Assembly (NCBI GenBank): GCA_020440405.1
Contig: JAGROF010000078.1
Coordinates: 1 to 5,781, forward strand
Direction: 5' to 3'
DNA from: Chlamydiia bacterium
GTDB lineage: Bacteria > Chlamydiota > Chlamydiia > Chlamydiales > Simkaniaceae
Length of the DNA stretch: 5,781 nt
A program made the translations under genes and the position numbers. The first letter of the stretch is position 1, and every line of letters begins with the position of its first letter. Shown one piece after another: positions 1 to 5,131 of this stretch. The notes under the pieces were generated by a model. It did no database searches, was not told the DNA's origin, and was given only the letters and a program-made list of their open reading frames with translations.

Positions 1-23
1 TGTGCTCTCTGTGTTCTCTGTGG
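1..23. repeat. 9-nt tandem repeat, truncated by window edge
   Basis: Read on the minus strand this is a tandem array with period 9 and unit NCACAGAGA. There are two complete units (23-15 and 14-6) and the start of a third (5-1) cut off by the window edge. A run of seven T (plus strand) follows directly at 24-30. It lies just beyond the end of the minus-strand operon and no gene covers it. I recall CACAGAGA-type arrays in intergenic DNA of unrelated bacteria, but that is memory and not something the window proves. The copy number outside the window is unknown. Confidence 0.6.
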
Positions 24-40
24 TTTTTTTGTTCGATAAG

Positions 41-60
41 AGATGTATCTGGTAACATCT
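41..60. other. short inverted repeat after the last gene of the operon
   Basis: Arms AGATGT (41-46) and ACATCT (55-60) enclose an 8-nt loop, 22 nt beyond the stop of the PLC-like gene. As a terminator for the minus-strand operon it is weak: the stem is only 6 bp, AT-rich, and has no T-run behind it on that strand. Read as plus-strand RNA the stem can be extended by one G-U and one A-U pair, again with no T-run after it. It may be a processing or pausing hairpin or chance. Confidence 0.25.
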
Positions 61-81
61 TTCATAAGCTAAAATGCAGGG

Positions 82-780
82 TTATTCCTCTATTTTATCT
101 TGAGGAAGTTTGGATTCGATGAAGGCGAGAAGAGAAAGGACGTGGGAGCGAAAGAGAGGCTCACGGGCGAGCTCGACAAGTAAGTAACTCCAACGATACA
201 ATGTGTCATTGGAGATTCCAAATAGCTGGTCTTTGAAATAAGACACCCCCCAAATGAGCCAGCTGGGACGGTAGGACATAGAATATTGGAGCATTGTATG
301 CCACTTTTCGATCTCGCTTTCGGTGGCAAGCGTTTTTTCTGCAGCGTGACATTGATCGAAGAGAAAGCTCCATTTTCTCCCATCATAAAGCTCGGCAAGA
401 ACTTCTTCTTCAAGGAGCTTGAGAAAGGTTGCTTCATGTCCTTCGGCATATGAGGTGATTGCCTGGTAGATTCCTGATGACACGACAAACTCCTCTCGGA
501 CGAGATCGACCCATGCATGAAACTCTATCCCAGCTTGAAAGGGAGTGGGGGCTTTCTGGATCCTCTTGATGTCGGTGATTGGAGGATGGGTCAAGTCACG
601 AGGAAAGTGCGCCACATACCGAATATCGGGGTAAAGCGTTCCCCTAAGAAAATCCCCCGCATCCTCTCCAATCTCAAGTGCTTCACAATATTTTTCTCCT
701 AGGTAGAGGTGGGTCATGGGGCCGGCTGCTATTCCGATTTGACACCAAGCAATAAGGAGGCATACTAAACGACGTACCAC
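82..780 (-). CDS. probable exported zinc-dependent phospholipase C-like protein
   Basis: The protein has 232 aa from a GTG start. A longer frame from TTG at 816 exists, but GTG at 780 has GAGGAAGG just upstream and puts a clean export signal at the N terminus: Arg-Arg at residues 3-4, a hydrophobic stretch at 5-19, and a small-residue cleavage region AAG at 18-20. The mature part begins GPMTHLYLGE, followed by DFLRGTLYPDIRY (43-55) and FHAWVD (87-92). Spaced His/Asp residues H24, D52, H65, H88 and D92 resemble the metal ligands of the zinc-dependent phospholipase C / S1-P1 nuclease fold, whose members typically start the mature chain near a Gly-x-x-Thr-His. Substrate and true activity are not shown by the sequence. 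The start overlaps the end of ispE by 16 nt, so it is probably coupled to it and is the last gene of the operon. The family call is a motif-level judgement; an uncharacterised conserved chlamydial exported protein is the safe minimum. Confidence 0.6.
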   Translation of the reverse strand: MVRRLVCLLIAWCQIGIAAGPMTHLYLGEKYCEALEIGEDAGDFLRGTLYPDIRYVAHFPRDLTHPPITDIKRIQKAPTPFQAGIEFHAWVDLVREEFVVSSGIYQAITSYAEGHEATFLKLLEEEVLAELYDGRKWSFLFDQCHAAEKTLATESEIEKWHTMLQYSMSYRPSWLIWGVSYFKDQLFGISNDTLYRWSYLLVELAREPLFRSHVLSLLAFIESKLPQDKIEE

Positions 781-1580
781 TGCCCTTCCTCTCGGGATAA
801 AAAGGTGGTTTTCCAAAACTGAATGCCTTGCATCAAGGGAGGTTCCATGTCCCCAATGCAGAAAAACCCTGTTCCACTTCCTGTCATCGCAACGGTCTGG
901 AACCCTAAGTCGAGTAAGGTCTTTTTTACCTCTTTGAGGTCAGGACGGAGGGCAAAGGCTGGAAACTCCAAATCGTTCATTCCCCAAAGGTTTTTTCGAA
1001 GTAGGATTTTGGGGGCTGTGGGGTGCACATTGGGTGTGCAGTGTTGGTACACAAGGGGGGTTGAAAGTCCTTTCCCTTTAGGCTTAGCAAGGTAAAGAGC
1101 ACAAGAGGGAAGAGGAGGAAGAGACGCCACTTTCTCGCCCCGCCCTGTTGCAAAAGCTGTTCCGCTTGAAAAGAAGAATGGGGCATCAGAAGAAAGGTCT
1201 CCCGCCCACGTTCGGAGGGTTTCCTCGTCAATACTTAGCTTTGAAAGCTGATTCATTGCATAGAGCGTTGTCGCAAGATTTCCACTTCCTCCTCCAAAGC
1301 CTCCTTCTGCAGGGATGTTTTTATCGACATGGATGGAAAGAGGATGATCGAAGCCTGTTTTTTCCCGGAAAAGGGTCCGCGCTTTGATGATAAAATTTCG
1401 CTCGTCCAAGGGAATGTCTGGATGATTGCAGGTGAGGGAATCCTCTGAGGCAAGTGCGATTTCGAGGGTGTCATAAAGAGCGATGGCTTGCATGAGACTC
1501 GCGATCTCATGAAAACCATCCTCTCGCTTTTTAAGAACACGAAAAAAGAGGTTGAGTTTCGCTGGGGAAATCAGCTTCAC
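765..1580 (-). CDS. ispE: 4-diphosphocytidyl-2-C-methyl-D-erythritol kinase
   Basis: IspE phosphorylates the 2-hydroxyl of CDP-methylerythritol with ATP, a middle step of the MEP route to isopentenyl diphosphate in the cytosol. At 271 aa it is close to the family's usual 280-290. GHMP-kinase signatures are in order: SPAKLNLFFRV at residues 5-15 with the catalytic-type K8, a glycine-rich ATP loop at 89-104, SSDAPFF at 130-136 with the catalytic-type D132, a GRGE at 146-149, and the C-terminal MTGSG motif at 232-236. The ATP loop is unusual, reading IPAEGGFGGGSGNLAT where most members have IP-x-GAGLGGGSSDAAT. The start is GTG in a GTGA overlap with the rplI stop, which implies translational coupling; the Shine-Dalgarno sequence is weak. 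Codons 267-271 run under the start of the downstream PLC-like gene. Confidence 0.95.
   Translation of the reverse strand: MKLISPAKLNLFFRVLKKREDGFHEIASLMQAIALYDTLEIALASEDSLTCNHPDIPLDERNFIIKARTLFREKTGFDHPLSIHVDKNIPAEGGFGGGSGNLATTLYAMNQLSKLSIDEETLRTWAGDLSSDAPFFFSSGTAFATGRGEKVASLPPLPSCALYLAKPKGKGLSTPLVYQHCTPNVHPTAPKILLRKNLWGMNDLEFPAFALRPDLKEVKKTLLDLGFQTVAMTGSGTGFFCIGDMEPPLMQGIQFWKTTFLSREEGQWYVV
784..791 (-). promoter_or_regulatory. ribosome binding site deciding the GTG start of the PLC-like gene
   Basis: The minus strand reads GAGGAAGG, with the AGGA core six bases before GTG at 780. It lies inside the last codons of ispE. The alternative TTG at 816 has no comparable purine-rich stretch before it, and starting there would place charged residues ahead of the signal peptide. 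Confidence 0.6.
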
Positions 1581-2206
1581 TCTTTTGACCGCTCTTCGAG
1601 TTCTTCTTTCATTTCTTTTTCCCGTTCACTGCGCATGGGAAGGTCTTCTGTTTGCTCTTCTGTCGATTCTGCAGCTTCTGCTTGCACTTCTCCTTCTTCA
1701 ACAACTTCGACATTCGACTTTGCTTCTCGAACCTTAGTTTCCCCTTCGATTTTCAGTTTGAACGTCGCAGGAACATCTTCCTTCAGACGAAGATTCACCT
1801 CAAACATCCCTAAGCTCTTAAAGGGCTTGGGAAGCACAACGTTTTTCCGGTCGAGCTGGATCCCTTCTTGCTCTTCAAGAATTTTCACAATATCGACAGC
1901 AGCGACAGAGCCATAAAGATGTCCTTGCGTGTCATTTTTCACTTTTGTTGTAAGGGTTTTATCCTTCAAACGTGCAGCAAGTGCTTCAGAATCTTTCTTA
2001 TCTTGAGCGGATTGTTTCGCACGCTCTTCCTGAAGACGCTCTTGCATCCGAATGGTTCGCTTATCGGCAATGACAGCTTTTTTCTGGGGGAGAAGGTAAT
2101 TTCGGACAAAGCCAGGTTTTGCACTGGCGAGTTCTCCTTTTCTTCCCAGGTTTGTCACATCTTCCAGCAGAAGGAGCTGAGTTTTTCCATGTTTCTTTTC
2201 CATCAT
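1577..2206 (-). CDS. rplI: 50S ribosomal protein bL9 with long acidic C-terminal tail
   Basis: bL9 binds 23S rRNA through its N-terminal domain and reaches out from the base of the L1 stalk. The N domain is clear (LLLEDVTNLGRKGELASAKPG at about 12-32, then VRNYLLP at 34-40). A lysine- and glutamate-rich connecting helix covers about 48-90. The C domain covers about 95-153 and contains HLYGSVAAVDIV and the conserved KSLGMFEVNLRL stretch. At 209 aa it is about 60 residues longer than the usual 148-150. The excess is a highly charged, Glu-rich, probably disordered tail from about residue 155 to the end. The first of two adjacent ATGs is chosen because GGAGG sits ten bases upstream, overlapping the end of rpsR (5-nt gap). 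The stop overlaps the ispE start. Confidence 0.96.
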   Translation of the reverse strand: MMEKKHGKTQLLLLEDVTNLGRKGELASAKPGFVRNYLLPQKKAVIADKRTIRMQERLQEERAKQSAQDKKDSEALAARLKDKTLTTKVKNDTQGHLYGSVAAVDIVKILEEQEGIQLDRKNVVLPKPFKSLGMFEVNLRLKEDVPATFKLKIEGETKVREAKSNVEVVEEGEVQAEAAESTEEQTEDLPMRSEREKEMKEELEERSKE

Positions 2207-2211
2207 ATCAA

Positions 2212-2448
2212 TTATTCCTCCGCTACAAAGGGTAAGAGAGCCACATGTCGGGCTTTTTTGATTGCTTTCTTCAGCAGTTGCTGGTGATGATGCGAAATCC
2301 CTGTAATCCTCCGAGGAAGAATTTTTCCCCTTTCGGTGATAAATTTCTCAAGGGTTTCGGTGTCTTTATAGTCAATATGCTTGATCCCTGCAGCTAAGAA
2401 GGGACAGCTCTTCTTCTTTTTAAATCCAAAACTTCGTTTTCTATTCAC
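2212..2448 (-). CDS. rpsR: 30S ribosomal protein bS18
   Basis: bS18 binds the platform of the small subunit as a heterodimer with bS6. The 78-aa product has the basic N terminus, the CPF at 15-17, IDYKD at 25-29, and the family hallmark [18 protein letters not shown] at about 33-50, ending with the usual ARHVALLPF. Only one cysteine is present, so this is not a zinc-ribbon paralogue. The start is GTG with GAGGA seven bases upstream (2460-2456). It lies 14 nt after rpsF. The ssb gene found between rpsF and rpsR in many bacteria is absent here, matching the chlamydial order I remember. Confidence 0.97.
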   Translation of the reverse strand: MNRKRSFGFKKKKSCPFLAAGIKHIDYKDTETLEKFITERGKILPRRITGISHHHQQLLKKAIKKARHVALLPFVAEE

Positions 2449-2462
2449 AAAACCGTCCTCAA

Positions 2463-2804
2463 TTACTCTTCGATTAGGGGTTTAAATTCAATTTTCTCAA
2501 GTACTTTTTCCGCTCTCATCGTCATGAAACGAATCAGATCTTCATTGAGATGATACTCTTTCCACATCTCTTCAATCAGGGTAGGAACCACTGAAAAATA
2601 GAGAAGAAAGTATTGTCCTTGTTTGTGTCCACCGATTTCATAAGCCAGCTTTTTCCGCCCCATCTCATGAATCTTGTGGATTTCTCCACCATTTTGCTCA
2701 ATGGTGTTTGTAATGCGCTCTAAAGATTTCTTCAAAGCGTCTTCACTTAAAGATGCATTGAGAATATACATCCCTTCATAGAGTCTGCGCTCTTGTTTCG
2801 TCAT
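2463..2804 (-). CDS. rpsF: 30S ribosomal protein bS6
   Basis: bS6 pairs with bS18 on the small-subunit platform. From ATG at 2804 the product is 113 aa, a normal length, beginning [15 protein letters not shown]. The conserved [22 protein letters not shown] (about 49-70) and [11 protein letters not shown] (about 84-94) are both present. A frame opening at GTG 2834 would add ten residues that are only the pth sequence read out of frame. ATG 2804 is favoured by its AAGGA six bases upstream and by the ATGA overlap with the pth stop, a classic coupling arrangement. I looked for the bS6:bS18 leader hairpin known in other phyla in the pth 3' end and did not find a convincing one. Confidence 0.97.
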   Translation of the reverse strand: MTKQERRLYEGMYILNASLSEDALKKSLERITNTIEQNGGEIHKIHEMGRKKLAYEIGGHKQGQYFLLYFSVVPTLIEEMWKEYHLNEDLIRFMTMRAEKVLEKIEFKPLIEE

Positions 2805-3364
2805 GCATGTTCCTTCATTTCTTGAACCAACCACTCTTCAATAAACGTCACAGCTTGAGTGATCACTTCGGGAATTTTTTCTTGTTCTTCTTTTGTAAAA
2901 GGAGCTAAAACATAGTCTTCTAAATAACCTACGGCTGGCTCTCCAACTCCTAGCCTGAGACGTTGATACTCTTGCGTCCCCAGCTTTTCCTCGATATCTT
3001 TCAGACCATTATGTCCTCCAGAGCTCCCTTTTTCTCGGTACCTTAACGCTCCAAAAGGAAGCGCTACATCGTCCGAAAGAATGAGAACGTCTTCTCGAGA
3101 AAGTTTGAAAAAGTCCATGGTTTTTTGCACCGCTTGTCCTGAGAGATTCATGTAAGTTGTTGGAAAAAGAAGAACAACTTTCTTCTCCCGCACAATTCCT
3201 GTTGCAATCTCTCCTTTCAACCCAGTGTCCCTTTTAAAAGACCATTGATATTTATCTGCAAAAGCAGAGAGAACCATTTGACCCAAGTTATGACGGGTCA
3301 TCTCATATTTTTTCCCAGGGTTTCCTAGGCCAACGATGAGGGCTCTTCGGCTTTCACTTTCCAT
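2801..3364 (-). CDS. pth: peptidyl-tRNA hydrolase
   Basis: Pth cleaves the ester bond of peptidyl-tRNAs that drop off the ribosome, recycling tRNA in the cytosol. From ATG at 3364 it has 187 aa, typical for the bacterial family. Active-site elements are all visible: VGLGNPG with N15, TRHNLG with the catalytic H25, TTYMNLSG with N73, the conserved D98 in LILSDD, and GGHNGLK with N119, followed by the RLRLGVG strand. About six extra residues precede the first strand compared with short members. GTG at 3370, directly touching the rplY stop (TAGTG), would add only two residues. Neither start has a strong Shine-Dalgarno, so coupling to rplY translation is likely. The 3' end overlaps rpsF by ATGA. 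Confidence 0.96.
   Translation of the reverse strand: MESESRRALIVGLGNPGKKYEMTRHNLGQMVLSAFADKYQWSFKRDTGLKGEIATGIVREKKVVLLFPTTYMNLSGQAVQKTMDFFKLSREDVLILSDDVALPFGALRYREKGSSGGHNGLKDIEEKLGTQEYQRLRLGVGEPAVGYLEDYVLAPFTKEEQEKIPEVITQAVTFIEEWLVQEMKEHA
2811..2815 (-). promoter_or_regulatory. ribosome binding site of rpsF inside pth
   Basis: The minus strand reads AAGGA, then six bases, then ATG at 2804. It lies in the last codons of pth and fixes the rpsF start at the ATGA overlap rather than at the upstream GTG. Confidence 0.6.
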
Positions 3365-3369
3365 TGTCA

Positions 3370-3927
3370 CTACCGTTTCGCAATGACAACAACGATTTCT
3401 TTTTCGCTCGCTAAGGGGCGAATAGCATTCCCAAACTCGATATCGCCAATCCGCTTGGATTGCCCAATGCCAAGATTTTTGATATTGAGCTTAAAGTCGG
3501 TAGGGATGTCTTTGGGAAGACAGCGCACCTTGACGTGGCGCTTCACAGGACGAACAAATCCCCCTAGCTTCACTCCCACACAATCTGCCTCACCAACACA
3601 AGTAATCGGCACCTTAACATCGACAACCGTTTTTTCATCTAACACCATAAAGTCTAGATGAAGAACATTGTACGTTGTCGGGTGGTACTGAATATCCTTA
3701 ACGATCGCTTTGACCGTTTTGCCATTAACCTCGAGTTCAAATACTGTCGTTGGAAGATACCCTTTAGGGATTTCCCGAACAACTGCAGCAAACTCGGCCC
3801 CTTTCACGACAATTTTATCGCTGTGCTTACCTTTAGAGTAAACAGCAGCGGGAATATCGCCCTGATGCCTGAGCTGTGTGAGCTCACTCTTTTTTTCTCC
3901 TGCCCGTTTGGACACTGTGAGTTTCAT
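3370..3927 (-). CDS. rplY: 50S ribosomal protein bL25, CTC/TL5 two-domain form
   Basis: bL25 binds 5S rRNA in the central protuberance. At 185 aa this is the two-domain CTC/TL5 type rather than the ~95-aa single-domain form. The N-terminal 5S-binding barrel covers about 1-92 (start MKLTVSKRAGEKK, IPAAVYSKGK at 26-35, KDIQYHPTTYNVLHLDF near the end). The C-terminal beta domain covers about 93-185, with GVKLGGFVRPVKRHVKVRCLP and IVVVIAKR at the end. The start at ATG 3927 is chosen because TGGAG lies five bases upstream; a GTG at 3933 would sit on top of that Shine-Dalgarno. A 40-nt gap with no terminator separates it from prs upstream, and its stop touches pth. Confidence 0.95.
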   Translation of the reverse strand: MKLTVSKRAGEKKSELTQLRHQGDIPAAVYSKGKHSDKIVVKGAEFAAVVREIPKGYLPTTVFELEVNGKTVKAIVKDIQYHPTTYNVLHLDFMVLDEKTVVDVKVPITCVGEADCVGVKLGGFVRPVKRHVKVRCLPKDIPTDFKLNIKNLGIGQSKRIGDIEFGNAIRPLASEKEIVVVIAKR

Positions 3928-3932
3928 AAACA

Positions 3933-3937
3933 CTCCA
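3933..3937 (-). promoter_or_regulatory. ribosome binding site of rplY
   Basis: TGGAG on the minus strand, five bases before ATG 3927. It decides against the GTG start at 3933. In the same short prs-rplY gap, 3943-3952 is the perfect AT-only palindrome TTAATATTAA, to which I assign no function. Confidence 0.55.
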
Positions 3938-3967
3938 GATGATTAATATTAACTATTGGCCTGAAAG

Positions 3968-4900
3968 TTATGCTTTAGGGCGGAAAAGGGAGCTGACCGA
4001 CTCATTATTGACGATCCGCTGAATCGCTTTTCCAAACACCTCGGCAACCGAAAGGATTTCAACTTGGGAATGGTCTATCTCTTGGGGCAAAGGGACGGTA
4101 TTGGCAACGAAAAACCGGTCAAACCCTTCGATCACTTGGTGAAAGAGAGGGTGAGTCACCGCCGCAAAAACGCGCGAGGCACCAGCTTTTTTCGCTGCTT
4201 GAGACGCTCCTTGAAGCGTCCCTCCCGTGGAACAAATATCGTCCACAAGGATCACATCCTTTCCCTGCACATCACCGATGAGCGCAAAGGTTTCTACTTC
4301 CTTTGCATTCACCCGCTGCTTGTCAACAATCGCAAAGGGAGCTTCAAGCTCCGTTGCCATCACGCGAGCAAGTTTTGCACTTCCTACGTCTGGCGCACAC
4401 ACCACCAGATTTTTGAGTCCCAGCTTCCCAATCTTTTCCGCAAACACCGTTCGCGCATAAAGATTATCGACAGGGATGTCGAAAAACCCTTGGATCTGCT
4501 CTGAATGCAAATCCATGGTGATTAAGCGAGACACTCCTGCTGTTTCTAAGAGGTTCGCTACGAGCTTTGCCGTAATCGGCACACGCCCTTTGTCTTTGCG
4601 GTCTTGCCTCGCATACCCAAAATAGGGAATCACGGCGACAATACTGCGTGCAGAGGCCCTTTTTAGAGCATCGATTAAAATCAGAAGCTCCATGAGATAG
4701 AAGTTGGGGTTTCTTGCAATGCTTTGCACTACAAAGACATCCCGACCACGGACATTCTCAAGTATTTGAACGCCTATCTCACCATCAGGGAAACATTCGA
4801 TCTGAGCTTTGCCAAGCCCGATTCCTAAACTCTTTGCAATCTCTCCCGATAAGCTCGGATGGGACGTTCCCGAGAAAAGCATAAAAGGAGTCTCAGACAT
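3968..4900 (-). CDS. prs: ribose-phosphate pyrophosphokinase (PRPP synthase)
   Basis: Prs transfers pyrophosphate from ATP to ribose 5-phosphate, giving PRPP for nucleotide, histidine and NAD pathways. The 310-aa length is standard for class I. Visible signatures are FPDGE at 37-41, LMELLILIDALKRASA at 69-84, PYFGYARQDRK at 92-102, the metal-binding DLHSEQIQGFF at 130-140, PDVGSAKLA at 170-178 and the PRPP loop VDDICSTGGT at 219-228. In that loop the common third acidic position (DDxxDT) is Ser224, a substitution also known in other bacterial and archaeal Prs-like enzymes as far as I recall. Flexible-loop K193 is kept but the usual DKRR reads DKQR. The start at ATG 4900 is preferred to TTG 4903; the Shine-Dalgarno is poor. 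It follows the tRNA-Gln by 22 nt on the same strand and may be transcribed with it. Confidence 0.95.
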   Translation of the reverse strand: MSETPFMLFSGTSHPSLSGEIAKSLGIGLGKAQIECFPDGEIGVQILENVRGRDVFVVQSIARNPNFYLMELLILIDALKRASARSIVAVIPYFGYARQDRKDKGRVPITAKLVANLLETAGVSRLITMDLHSEQIQGFFDIPVDNLYARTVFAEKIGKLGLKNLVVCAPDVGSAKLARVMATELEAPFAIVDKQRVNAKEVETFALIGDVQGKDVILVDDICSTGGTLQGASQAAKKAGASRVFAAVTHPLFHQVIEGFDRFFVANTVPLPQEIDHSQVEILSVAEVFGKAIQRIVNNESVSSLFRPKA

Positions 4901-4922
4901 CAACTAACTCACATCTTACAAA

Positions 4923-4994
4923 TTGGGGTGGGAGGATTCGAACCTCCGCATGGCGATACCAAAAACCGCTGCCTTACCGCTTGGCTACACCCCA
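4923..4994 (-). tRNA. tRNA-Gln (anticodon UUG)
   Basis: A complete cloverleaf of 72 nt is seen on the minus strand. The acceptor stem pairs TGGGGTG (4994-4988) with CACCCCA (4930-4924). The D arm is GCC/GGC, and the anticodon arm GCGGT/ATCGC has one G-U pair and loop TTTTGGT. The T arm is GGAGG-TTCGAAT-CCTCC. The anticodon TTG is at 4962-4960. The first pair is U1-A72, the feature of bacterial tRNA-Gln recognised by the GatCAB amidotransferase; Chlamydia lacks GlnRS and uses that route. The discriminator is A, and the CCA end is not encoded. Confidence 0.97.
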
Positions 4995-5014
4995 CTAAAT
5001 CAAAGTAAGCTGTC

Positions 5015-5043
5015 AGTTTAGCGTTCCATACATTTCTTTTCAA
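5015..5043 (-). promoter_or_regulatory. sigma70/66-type promoter of the tRNA-Gln (and probably prs)
   Basis: On the minus strand a -35 TTGAAA (5043-5038) and a -10 TAAACT (5020-5015) are separated by exactly 17 bases. Transcription would begin near 5008, leaving a leader of about 13 nt before the mature tRNA 5' end. It is the best promoter I can see in the window and could also drive prs and the operon below, as no terminator separates them. Confidence 0.65.
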
Positions 5044-5053
5044 CCAAAACCTA

Positions 5054-5068
5054 AAGGAAGTCTTCCTT
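5054..5068. other. 15-bp palindrome in the glgA / tRNA-Gln divergent region
   Basis: AAGGAAGTCTTCCTT is a perfect inverted repeat, with 7-nt arms around one central base. It lies just upstream of the -35 of the tRNA promoter and 63 bp before glgA. The arms touch in the centre, so a DNA-binding site for a dimeric protein fits better than an RNA hairpin. The rest of the 137-nt divergent region (4995-5131) holds the tRNA promoter, but I could not find a convincing -10/-35 pair for glgA. Confidence 0.35.
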
Positions 5069-5131
5069 CTCAATCCGATAAAAATTCTTTCAATCTATCT
5101 AAAAACTCTTCACCTATGCTAACAAAAAAGT

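Noticed and set aside
517..702. Plus-strand open frame of 61 codons
   Set aside because: It lies fully antisense to the PLC-like gene, has no Shine-Dalgarno and gives a protein without recognisable features; it is a shadow of the real frame.
1024..1040. Inverted repeat TGCACA-TTGGG-TGTGCA inside ispE
   Set aside because: It lies in a weakly conserved coding segment (around CTPNVHPT) with no T-run and no neighbouring start; six-base arms occur by chance.
1488..1916. Plus-strand open frame of 142 codons, very Ser-rich
   Set aside because: Its Ser/Phe bias is the complement of the Glu/Lys-rich bL9 tail codons on the minus strand, so it is an antisense artefact.
1868..2287. Plus-strand open frame of 139 codons
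   Set aside because: Antisense to rplI and rpsR, two certain ribosomal protein genes; the Phe-rich product mirrors their Lys/Glu codons.
3943..3952. TTAATATTAA palindrome between prs and rplY as a promoter or operator
   Set aside because: AT-only palindromes are frequent, and no -35 element lies at a workable distance; the 40-nt gap is more simply a read-through spacer.
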